This document shows, piece by piece, positions 1 to 6,133 of a DNA stretch of 10,139 nucleotides. A program made the translations under genes and the position numbers. A model generated the notes under the pieces. That model saw only the letters and a list, made by a program, of their open reading frames with translations. It was not told where the DNA came from and did no database searches. How positions within the stretch are numbered: position 1 is the stretch's first letter; every line of letters starts with the position of its first letter. The stretch comes from a bacterium (lineage in GTDB: Bacteria > Chloroflexota > Dormibacteria > Aeolococcales > Bog-877), in the NCBI GenBank assembly GCA_021798435.1, contig JAJZGN010000059.1:1-10139 (forward strand), written 5' to 3'.

Positions 1-25
1 GAATCGCTGCCGTGTCAGGTCACCT
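1..25. repeat. Left copy of terminal direct repeat
   Basis: The first 25 bases (beginning GAATCGCTGCCGTGTC) match the last 25 bases of the window at 24 of 25 positions; the only difference is A at 17 against T at 10131. Both copies point the same way. Such ends can come from a circular or tandemly repeated molecule or from a short dispersed repeat at which an assembly broke. The mismatch argues against a simple exact k-mer overlap. The window has no plasmid or phage genes, so I favour a dispersed repeat or an assembly edge. Confidence 0.75.
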
Positions 26-39
26 CGGCCCAGGTGACC
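18..39. repeat. Perfect 8-bp inverted repeat beside the terminal repeat
   Basis: GGTCACCT at 18-25 is the exact reverse complement of AGGTGACC at 32-39, separated by the 6-nt spacer CGGCCC. The left arm is the final 8 bases of the terminal direct repeat, and the window's right end stops exactly at the end of that same arm (10132-10139). It could be a regulatory dyad, a hairpin, or the tip of a palindromic repeat. No T-run follows, so a simple intrinsic terminator is not supported. Confidence 0.6.
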
Positions 40-512
40 GGCGTCCTCCAAGGTGGGGGCACCCAGGTTCGCACGCGCGCCCGCGGATTGGTCCGGCGGC
101 CCTAACACCAGGTTGCCCCGCTTGGCACAAGCACAACCCTCACCATGACGGGTCCGGCCCGCGGTGTCGGTCCGCTGGCGTACACAGCCGCGGGAGACTC
201 AGCCCGCCGGCCATCCCCGATGGCGGCGGGTGGGGGTCGTGCCCATCCGGCGCGGCTCGCCAGGATCAGCGGGCCGCCCACCGCGCCGCGGGGGCGTGGA
301 GGTCAACTCCCGCTCCCGGCCGACGGCGGCGAGGATCACGGAGCGGCGACCCGCTCGAGCCGGGCCCTCGCTTCGGACGCATCCACCCAGCTGCAGCCGC
401 CCGACGCCACCACCCGGAGCGCCGGCCAGGCACTCGACGAAGCGGGCAATTCGCCCTCTCGCGATTCCCAAGGCACCCGCCGGCCATTTCGAAGAGAGCG
501 CCTCAGGGTCAA
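40..512. other. Stretch with no recognisable gene
   Basis: Open frames here on both strands are rich in Arg, Pro, Ala and Gly and look like the by-product of high GC; none gave me a recognisable domain, and none has a convincing ribosome binding site. I saw no tRNA-like structure, no repeat array and no insertion-sequence end. It lies downstream of the minus-strand DUF2203 gene, and it may be spacer or fully decayed coding sequence. Confidence 0.4.
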
Positions 513-532
513 CCCGCCGCCTGCCGCCGCGC

Positions 533-919
533 CTAACGAACCAGCCGGCGGCGGGACGTGTAGCCCTGGTCGCATGGGTGCCACCAGTCCACCCGCGGCT
601 CTCCAAGGCGCCAGCACAGAAACACCGGAACCCCGTCAACCTCGGAGGGGAAGTCGATCAACCCGCTTCCCGGGTCCCGTAGGACCAGGCCCTTCTCGGC
701 CAGTTCCTGGAGGCGGCGCCGGGCCCGCTCCCCGGCCGCCAGGGCCTTCGAGGCCCACTTCCCTCCCCCGTTATGGCCGGCGAGTGGCTGCAGCCGCTCG
801 ATCGCCGCCTGGTCGGTCGCCATGCCCAGGTCCTCCTGAAGGCCGAGCAGCAGGGCGGACAGCACCGGCAGAAGGGAGTCAGCTTGCTCGGGTGTGAAGG
901 AGACTCGCTGCTGGTCCAA
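533..919 (-). CDS. DUF2203 family protein
   Basis: Predicted 128-residue soluble protein of unknown function. The C-terminal half carries the recognisable DUF2203 signature: GLIDFPSEVDGVPVFLCW at residues 86-103, followed by RLGEPRVDWWH at 104-114. The N-terminal half is helical and charged (ADSLLPVL near residue 13), as usual for the family, and the length is typical. I chose the TTG at 919 because the protein then begins MDQQRVSFTPEQADSLLP, close to the normal family start; GGTGAG lies 3 nt upstream. An ORF extending upstream to 1036 would run antisense-like through the end of the preceding oxidoreductase and is unlikely. The start is only 4 nt after the oxidoreductase stop (924-926), so the two are probably translationally coupled. 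The family's role is not known, and the context does not settle it. Confidence 0.85.
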   Translation of the reverse strand: MDQQRVSFTPEQADSLLPVLSALLLGLQEDLGMATDQAAIERLQPLAGHNGGGKWASKALAAGERARRRLQELAEKGLVLRDPGSGLIDFPSEVDGVPVFLCWRLGEPRVDWWHPCDQGYTSRRRLVR

Positions 920-923
920 CGGC

Positions 924-1864
924 TCACCGGACCTGGGGCAGGACCTGCTCGGCCAGCAGCTCCAGATGGTCCGTGTCCCCGAGGTCGAGCAGCTGGAGGT
1001 ACGCCCTCCGGCATCCCAGCTCAGCCACCTCCCCAAGGCGGCTCAGGAACCGCTCTGGGGTCCCGGCCAGCCCGCCCTCGGTGAGCGTCTCCAGGTCGCG
1101 ATCGATGTTGGCGCATCGCTGAGCAACCTCTCGCTCGTCCCTGCCGCAGGCGACGGTGAGCGCCAGCGACCAGCGCATCGACCCCGGGTCCCTGCCGATC
1201 ACGGCGCAGGCCCTTCGGACTCGATCGAACTGGATCCCCGCGGCCTCCAGGGGCACGAAGGCGCAGTTGAACTCGGCGGCGTGACGCGCTGCCAGGCGCG
1301 GGGTGGTCCTCTCTCCCATGCCGCCGATCAAGATCGGTGGGCCCCCGGCCTCGACGGGCCGCGGCAGCGGGGGCAATCTCTCAGCCCGTAGTGCGGGCCC
1401 TGGTGGGAGAAGGAGCCCCCGGCCTTGGTCGACCAGATTCCCCGCACGATCTCCAGCTGCTCGGCGAAGCGCTCCATCCGCTCCCCCACCTCGGGAAAGG
1501 GGATGCCATTGGCGTCGTGCTCGGCCTGGTACCAGCCCGCCCCGAACCCGAAGTCCACGCGCCCGCCGCTGACCTGATCCACCTGGGCGACCGCCACCGC
1601 CAGCGGGCCGGGAACGCGGAAGGTCGCCGAGGTCATGAGGGTCCCGATCCGGATGCTGCGAGTCGCCACGGCGACGTCGGCGAGGATGGCCCATGACTCG
1701 GTGGGCCCCGGCGGTCGGGGTGGCGCGCCGATCGCCATCGGGTGGTCGGAGCGGAAGAACCCGGCGAATCCGAGCCGCTCGGCGGCGACGGCGACCGTCC
1801 GGAGCTGCTCCTGGCTGGCCCCCTGCTGCGGCTCGGTGAAGATGTGCAACTCCACGGCCGACAT
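924..1864 (-). pseudogene. F420-dependent LLM-class oxidoreductase, one frameshift
   Basis: A luciferase-like monooxygenase fold (TIM barrel) enzyme of the F420-dependent subgroup; substrate unknown. The N-terminal part starts at ATG 1864 (MSAVELHIFTEPQQGAS) and includes GFFRSDHPM, IRIGTLMTSATFR and GGRVDFGFGAGWYQAEHD, all typical. The C-terminal part includes PPILIGGMGERTTPRLA and AYLQLLDLGDTDHLELLAEQ. The halves lie in different frames and join at the G-run 1369-1373 (C-run on the coding strand), near residue 164. One extra base there would restore DCPPLPRPVEAGGPPILIGG and a 313-residue protein of normal family length. This is either a real frameshift or a homopolymer sequencing error; the rest of the gene shows no other damage. 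The ribosome binding site is weak. It follows the remnant ATPase stop by 19 nt and precedes DUF2203 by 4 nt, as in an operon. Confidence 0.85.
1799..1852. repeat. Oxidoreductase 5' repeat, copy in the full-length gene
   Basis: Direct repeat partner of 2533-2586 (47 of 54 identical; the central 20 bp at 1821-1840 are identical). The homology ends at the codon for Arg in QLR, where this copy continues as oxidoreductase (TVAVAAERLGF) and the other becomes ATPase (DEFQ). Confidence 0.75.
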
Positions 1865-1883
1865 TCTGGCAGCCCGGAGGGGG

Positions 1884-2534
1884 TCAATCGTAGTCGCCGC
1901 GCAGCCACTCGGCCATCGGTCCGGAGGTCGGCCCCCAGGCCGCCCCCCCCCCTCCGGATCAGGTCGGAGCGCTCCAGGACCGTGCCGGCCTTGGCCACCG
2001 CGGTTGGCGAGAGCGCGATGCGCTGAAGCGCCTCCTCCCCCCCGCAGGATGACCAGCGGCCGCTCCGCCAGGAGCTTCAGAAGTCGCTGCTGGGAGCTGG
2101 CGAGCCCATCCCACACCGCCTGGCACTCCTAGCACTGGTCAGCGATCGCCGACCTCAGTGCTGCCGCCAGGGCTGCCTCGGCGATCTCCTCTCCCGGTTG
2201 CTCGAAGGCCCAGAAGGCCAGGAGCTGGACGTCGTTCGGCACGCCGAGGGCGAGCAGGTAGATCCTCACCGCCACCTGCGGGGAGAGTCGCTTCCCTCCG
2301 GCCTCAGCCCGAGACCGCAGTAACTGGGAGAGGTCGGCGGCGAAGATGCGGCCCAGGTACGGCTTCGCTCCCACGTTGTAGAGCAGACCGTGATCGGGGT
2401 CCTGGACCATCTGCTCCGTGAGGTGACGGCGGCTGCCGGAGAAGATGAGGCTGAGACGGGCGCGTCGTCCACCGCCGCCTTCATCAAGTCGGCGATCCCC
2501 GGGGCGATCTCATGGGCGCGCTGGAACTCGTCCC
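1884..2534 (-). pseudogene. AAA (archaeal-type) ATPase remnant, Walker B to C-terminus
   Basis: Remains of an ATP-binding protein of the archaeal-ATPase AAA type, read across three frames. It begins at the Walker-B-like DEFQRAHEIAPG (about 2500-2532), then LSLIFSGSRRHLTEQM (sensor-1 region), GAKPYLGRIFAADLSQLL, LALGVPNDVQLLAFWAFE (lid), and a C-terminal winged-helix-like part with WDGLASSQQRLLKLLAE, RIALSPTAVAKAGTVLE and GPMAEWLRGDYD ending at TGA 1884-1886. The Walker A half is absent. Damage: a frameshift near 2458-2460 (one base short), an in-frame TAG at 2129-2131, one extra base in the G7 run at 2037-2043, and one extra base in the G10 run at 1943-1952. With the missing N-terminus it cannot make a working ATPase. 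Its tail ends 19 nt before the oxidoreductase ATG. Confidence 0.75.
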
Positions 2535-2601
2535 GCAGCTGCCCCTGGGTCGCTCCCTGCTGCGGCTCGGTGAATATGTGCAGCTCCTCCGGACGGATTC
2601 T
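2533..2601 (-). pseudogene. 5' fragment of a second F420 oxidoreductase gene, fused to the ATPase remnant
   Basis: The coding strand reads ELHIFTEPQQGATQGQLR, identical at 16 of 18 residues to the start of the oxidoreductase gene at 1864. At DNA level 2533-2586 matches 1799-1852 at 47 of 54 positions, an exact 734-bp offset. At the position of the ATG start (2596-2598) this copy has ATC, so the original start codon is lost. Immediately after QLR the sequence turns in frame into DEFQ of the ATPase remnant. It is therefore a recombination scar rather than a gene. Confidence 0.75.
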
Positions 2602-2676
2602 CCCAGAGCGAGCCGGGATGGGCAGAGTCAACCAGGGTCCGGCCGCTTCCCCGTGGCCCGCCCCTCGCGGGTGCCC

Positions 2677-2682
2677 TATGGT
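2677..2682 (+). promoter_or_regulatory. Possible -10 element for a leaderless M50 transcript
   Basis: TATGGT fits the TAnnnT -10 pattern and ends 7 nt before the GTG start at 2690. No Shine-Dalgarno sequence is present between them, so transcription may begin at or near the start codon. No clear -35 is visible. Leaderless genes are common in Actinobacteria; this is inference from spacing. Confidence 0.35.
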
Positions 2683-2689
2683 CTAGGTC

Positions 2690-3823
2690 GTGGGTAGTCA
2701 AACGATCCGCCTAGGCCGGCTCTTCGGCCTGGAGATCGGATTCAACTGGAGCCTGCTGCCCTTCTTCCTCCTGGTGGCCTGGACCATGGCGACCGAGGTC
2801 CTACCCTCGGGAGCACCCGGGCTCTCCAGCACCGGGTACTGGATCGCGGGGGTGCTGGGAACCGTCGTCTTCTACGCCTGCCTCCTGGCCCATGAGCTGT
2901 CCCACGCCCTGGTGGCGAAGCGCAAGGGGGTCAAGGTGGCCGGGATCACCCTGTGGCTCTTCGGCGGGGTGACTCAGCTCGAAGGCGAGCCCCGCCGGGC
3001 CCAGGACCAGGCCCTCATCACCGCGGTCGGGCCTCTCACCAGCCTGGTCCTCGCCGCCATCTTCTTCGGAGCCCAGCAGCTGCTCACGGGCCTCAACGCC
3101 CCGCCGCTTCTCGTGACCCTCTTCGCCTGGATGGCCCTGCTCAACCTGGTGCTCGGGGTTTTCAACCTGGTGCCGGCCCTACCCCTGGACGGGGGCCGGC
3201 TCCTGGGGGCCGCGGTCTGGTGGCGCACCGGTTCCAAGGACCGGGGCACGACGGGCGCGGTCCGGGTGGGGCGGTTCTTCGCCTATCTGCTGATCGCTCT
3301 GGGTGCACTCGAAGTCCTGGCCGGGGGCCTGCTGAACGGCCTGTGGCTCGCAATCATCGGCTGGTTCCTGCTCTCTGCGGGAGCCGCCGAGGGGCGCCAG
3401 GTGGGCATCCGATCCCGGCTGCGACAGGTCCCGGTCGCCGCCGTCATGTCCAGCCCGGTCCCCACTCTTCCCAGCTGGCTCACCTGCGGGCAGCTGGCCG
3501 AGGCGGGCGGCCCCAGTGCCGGGCTGTACGCGCTGCACGGCGTGGGCGGTGAGCCCATGGGCTATCTGCCCCGCAGCCGGGTGGACGAGGCGGTGCGAGC
3601 CGGGCATCCGGAGCGAAGGCTGGAGGCGGTGGCCCTCGCCGCGGAGCACCTCGCCACGGTGCGGCCCGATGAGAATCTGGAGGCAGCGCTGCTGCGCCTC
3701 GAGCAAGGAGCCCTGGTGGTCGCCAACGGCCAGCTGGTGGGCACCCTCTCCGCCGCCGACCTGGCCCGGAGGGCCGCCCTCGCCCCGCTCCTCGGGCCTC
3801 GTCCACACGGCTCGTTAGAGTGA
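2690..3823 (+). CDS. M50 family (site-2-protease type) membrane metalloprotease with CBS-like C-terminus
   Basis: Predicted intramembrane zinc metalloprotease of 377 residues in the cytoplasmic membrane. The zinc site HELSH is at residues 68-72 inside a hydrophobic helix (FYACLLAHELSHALVAKRKG), and the second motif, with the third zinc ligand, is NLVPALPLDGGR at 159-170 (D167). The intervening FGGVTQLEGE and ITAVGPLTSL match the family. About six hydrophobic segments span residues 16-231. Residues 246-365 look like a degenerate CBS pair (AVMSSPVPTLP, GALVVANGQLVGTLSAADLA), a usual fusion partner. The GTG start gives the family's normal beginning (IRLGRLFGLEIGFNWS) and has no ribosome binding site; a leaderless mRNA is possible. 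Substrate unknown; relatives cut membrane-bound anti-sigma factors, but no sigma or anti-sigma gene lies here. All key residues are present. Confidence 0.92.
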   Translation: MGSQTIRLGRLFGLEIGFNWSLLPFFLLVAWTMATEVLPSGAPGLSSTGYWIAGVLGTVVFYACLLAHELSHALVAKRKGVKVAGITLWLFGGVTQLEGEPRRAQDQALITAVGPLTSLVLAAIFFGAQQLLTGLNAPPLLVTLFAWMALLNLVLGVFNLVPALPLDGGRLLGAAVWWRTGSKDRGTTGAVRVGRFFAYLLIALGALEVLAGGLLNGLWLAIIGWFLLSAGAAEGRQVGIRSRLRQVPVAAVMSSPVPTLPSWLTCGQLAEAGGPSAGLYALHGVGGEPMGYLPRSRVDEAVRAGHPERRLEAVALAAEHLATVRPDENLEAALLRLEQGALVVANGQLVGTLSAADLARRAALAPLLGPRPHGSLE

Positions 3824-3827
3824 CTGA

Positions 3828-3839
3828 GGAGGCGCCTCC
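3828..3839. repeat. 12-bp perfect palindrome after the M50 stop
   Basis: GGAGGCGCCTCC lies 4 nt after the M50 stop codon. It is a perfect dyad with no loop and no following T-run, so it is a poor intrinsic terminator; it might be a protein binding site or chance in high-GC DNA. Confidence 0.3.
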
Positions 3840-4036
3840 ACGGAGTCGGGGTGGTCCAGCGGAGCATCTCACCCTCCTCCACCCTCCGGCGACGCCAGAT
3901 CCGGCGCCAGTCCCGGCGCACCCAACCCAGCTGCCAGGCAGCGTCCACGAGTCCGACAAGTGGGATGGCGGCGCGCGGCGAGGCCACAGCGCAGAGGGAG
4001 GAGGACCCGGGAGAGCAACTGCCGCCGGCCCCGGCG

Positions 4037-4405
4037 TCAGCTGGGTGGCGCCACCCGCTCCAGGAGCAGGAAGGTGAGGAGTGAGGTCCACCCCACCACC
4101 CGGTGTCGGTTGACGAGAAGCGCTGCGACCACCGCGCCGCCGAAGGCCAGGTGGTCGCTGGGGAAGGAGCTACCGTGGGCGGCCGCCGCTTGGGCGTCGA
4201 TCCGAGCCCGCTCCGGCGGGCTCCCGAAGAACAGCAGCGCCACCATGGCGAAGGCAAGGGAGAAGATCCCCCACTCGGCCAGGGAGCTGGCGGCCGAGCT
4301 CCAGAGTCCCCCATGCGGGCCCCGCCGGGCCAGAACTTGGTACCGGGCGTAGTTCCAGCGCAGGATGGAAGGTGCGATGGGAGTGGCAGACAGGATCTGG
4401 GGCAT
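4037..4405 (-). pseudogene. Truncated PAP2-like membrane phosphatase
   Basis: A 122-residue frame with a good start: ATG 4405 is preceded by AGGTGG with 6-nt spacing. It has hydrophobic helices at about 44-61 and 87-99 and a third at 104-116, and the PAP2 motif-2 sequence SSFPSDHLAFGG at residues 79-90. Full PAP2 proteins also need a KxxxxxxRP motif upstream and an SRxxxxxHxxxD motif downstream. Neither is present: the stretch between the first helix and SFPSDH is too short, and the frame stops just after LLLERVAPPS where motif 3 should follow. In another frame just beyond (around 4040) HPADAGAGG may be the rest of motif 3, which suggests a frameshift. A further frame reads GLVDAAWQLGWVRRDW to about 3900, perhaps its old tail. 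Likely non-functional, or a sequencing error plus a divergent family member. Confidence 0.5.
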
Positions 4406-4656
4406 AGTTCACCACCTGTACGGGTACGGCGGGGCCACTTTGCCGGACGGAGGGACGCAGCCCGTGGGGCGAAGTCGGAGCAGTGCAGGCTCCCGGATTA
4501 CGGGTCGGCGGGGCGCGCTGGAGTTCCAGCCGGTTCCCGCGCCTCGACGCTGCGGTTCGCGCGGTGTCGAGTTGGGCAGGCCATGGGCCCGGCAGTGCGC
4601 TCGTCTCGAGCTGGTGCCCGCCGACCTGATGATGTCCCGATCGGCTGAGTAAGGGG

Positions 4657-5874
4657 GTGCAACCAGACTCGAGGCCCCCGCCCGGGCCCAGCCTCGCAGA
4701 CCGACCTCCAACCCTATCCCCATCGACCGGTGACCGGAGGGGGCAGAGTCTGCCTCAGGCCGACTGGGTCCGGGCGGGGGCGACCCTACTGGTTGTGGTC
4801 ATCCACTGTGTCCCGTGGCCATCGTATGCGACTCCAGCGGCCCGGGCGGTGTACTCCGACCTCGGCCTGCTGGCGCGGGTGTCCGTCCCCCTGTTCGTCA
4901 TCATCAGCGGTCTCCTGCTGGCGCACCAGTACCCGCGCGTTGAGTACCCGCTCCAGTTCTGGCGGCGTCGGCTCCGCCGAACGCTCCTCCCGTGGTTGCT
5001 CTGGGCGGCGCTCTTCTTCGCTCTGACCGTGACCGTCGGCGGCATGTCCCCGGCCCCGGCACAGAGCTGGGGCTGGTGGACGGGAGGTGCTGGGCACCTG
5101 TTCTTCCTCATCCTCATGCCCCAGCTGTACCTGCTCTACGTGATCTGGCCGAAGGGTGGGAGGGGCTCGACGGTCGCGCTGCTGGCCGCCCTCGCCCTGC
5201 AGGTCGCACTGCAGCTGGCGCGAGTGTGGCTGCCGATCCACGGTGGCTGGGGGAAGATCCTCTTTCTTGAGTACGGATTCGAGGAGGCCCCCTTTTGGAT
5301 CGGGTACTTCGCCATCGGGGTGTGCCTCGGGCTGCACGCGGATCGCCTGCCCCGCTTGGGTCGGTCCTCCTGGATGGCCGGGCCCCTCACCATCGGCGCG
5401 GCTGTCCTGCTCCTCGCCGGGCTGCCCGGACGGATCGCCACCAACTGGGGACCCTGGGTGGGTGGGACGGGAGCCTTCCTGCGCCCCTCCCTTGTCCTTC
5501 TCACCGGGCTCATTCTCTACGACATCTGGGCGGCGGCGCCGGCGCTGAGCCGTCTGGGCGGACCCACCGCGCGGAGAGCGGTGCATAGCCTAAGTCGGAA
5601 CTCCCTGGGTGTCTACATCATCCACCCGATCTGGCTGCTCGGAGCCGGGCCCCTCTTGGAAGTCGCGCCGCGGCCGCTCTCGCTCCAGGAGGCGCTGCCC
5701 TGGTCGCTGTTGCCGGTCGCGCTCTTGACGGCCAGCGCGACCGCGTTTGGCTGGGGAGCGGCGAGCGCCCTCAGCCGCTCCCGGTTCACAGCCTGGTCGG
5801 TGGGCAGGGCCCCACGATCAGCCGACCTGGTCCCCAGCGACCCGTTGGCGGATCGACCTCCAGGGCACAAGTAG
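4657..5874 (+). CDS. Acyltransferase-3 family membrane protein
   Basis: A 405-residue polytopic membrane protein of the acyltransferase 3 family, which moves acyl groups such as acetyl onto cell-surface sugars, polysaccharides or lipids. The family N-terminus is visible: ADWVRAGATLLVVVIHCVPW with R39 and the conserved H50, then the helix VSVPLFVIISGLLLAHQY and the basic loop FWRRRLRRTLLPWLLW. About ten hydrophobic segments follow, ending with NSLGVYIIHPIWLLG (around residue 315), typical of the last third. GTG 4657 has AAGGGG directly abutting it, which is too close for a normal ribosome binding site; no better in-frame start was seen before the first helix. The roughly 30-residue Pro-rich N-terminal extension is cytoplasmic and may be over-called. 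The substrate cannot be deduced. It stands alone on its strand and is not overlapped by the next gene. Confidence 0.88.
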   Translation: MQPDSRPPPGPSLADRPPTLSPSTGDRRGQSLPQADWVRAGATLLVVVIHCVPWPSYATPAARAVYSDLGLLARVSVPLFVIISGLLLAHQYPRVEYPLQFWRRRLRRTLLPWLLWAALFFALTVTVGGMSPAPAQSWGWWTGGAGHLFFLILMPQLYLLYVIWPKGGRGSTVALLAALALQVALQLARVWLPIHGGWGKILFLEYGFEEAPFWIGYFAIGVCLGLHADRLPRLGRSSWMAGPLTIGAAVLLLAGLPGRIATNWGPWVGGTGAFLRPSLVLLTGLILYDIWAAAPALSRLGGPTARRAVHSLSRNSLGVYIIHPIWLLGAGPLLEVAPRPLSLQEALPWSLLPVALLTASATAFGWGAASALSRSRFTAWSVGRAPRSADLVPSDPLADRPPGHK

Positions 5875-5911
5875 CGATCTGGAGTGAGGTTCCGACTCCG
5901 CCGCCCGTGCC

Positions 5912-5926
5912 GCCCCGCCACGGGGC
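5912..5926 (+). terminator. Possible weak hairpin after the acyltransferase gene
   Basis: GCCCCG and CGGGGC form a perfect 6-bp stem around the loop CCA, 37 nt after the acyltransferase stop. There is no downstream T-run, so it is at best a weak or factor-assisted terminator. Confidence 0.25.
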
Positions 5927-6010
5927 CGGGTGACGCATACGACCTGTGGCCACTCCCGAAGGGCCGCCGGGTGAGGCTGGGCCCGTTGCATCTGCCCCTC
6001 ACCAACCTGG

Positions 6011-6024
6011 GTACGCTGGCGTAC
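6011..6024. promoter_or_regulatory. Dyad upstream of the ice-binding gene
   Basis: GTACGC and GCGTAC are exact inverted repeats separated by TG, about 110 nt upstream of the ice-binding protein start. The dyad contains TACGCT (6012-6017), which fits a TAnnnT -10 pattern, and TTGCAT lies at 5986-5991, though the 20-nt spacing is long for a standard promoter. It could be an operator over the promoter; the regulator is unknown. Confidence 0.3.
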
Positions 6025-6133
6025 AGACACGCCGGGCCCCCGGCCTCAACCTGAAGGCGGAGTGTCTCCCGACCGAGCGGGCGGAAACGGACCTGGACCC
6101 TCGGCCTCGAGCTCAACGCCTGGAGGTCTTGCC

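Noticed and set aside
513..555. CCCGCCGCC and GGCGGCGGG 9-bp inverted repeat around the DUF2203 stop
   Set aside because: The arms are low-complexity GC triplets, the loop is 25 nt, one arm is inside the coding region, and there is no T-run, so a terminator is not supported.
145..897. Long plus-strand open frame in the left end
   Set aside because: Composition is Pro/Arg/Ala/Gly-rich with no domain, and the right part is antisense to the well-supported DUF2203 gene.
894..1391. Plus-strand open frames across the F420 oxidoreductase region
   Set aside because: They are antisense by-products of the minus-strand gene in high-GC DNA and have no recognisable motifs.
1943..1952. Ten-C run as a phase-variation tract
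   Set aside because: It lies inside a multiply broken pseudogene without its N-terminus, so length changes could not switch a working protein on.
2129..2410. First read as a TetR-type regulator C-terminus
   Set aside because: Joining it across the in-frame TAG and the frameshift upstream gives an AAA ATPase order (DEFQ, FSGSRRHL, VPNDVQLLAFW, SQQRLLKLLAE), which explains it far better.
3179..3808. Minus-strand 209-residue frame across the M50 gene
   Set aside because: It is antisense to a gene with intact HELSH and other M50 motifs; its own sequence shows no domain.
5884..5900. T-loop-like GGTTCCGACTCC suggesting a tRNA
   Set aside because: The loop does not match the TTCRANY pattern and no acceptor, D or anticodon arm can be built around it.
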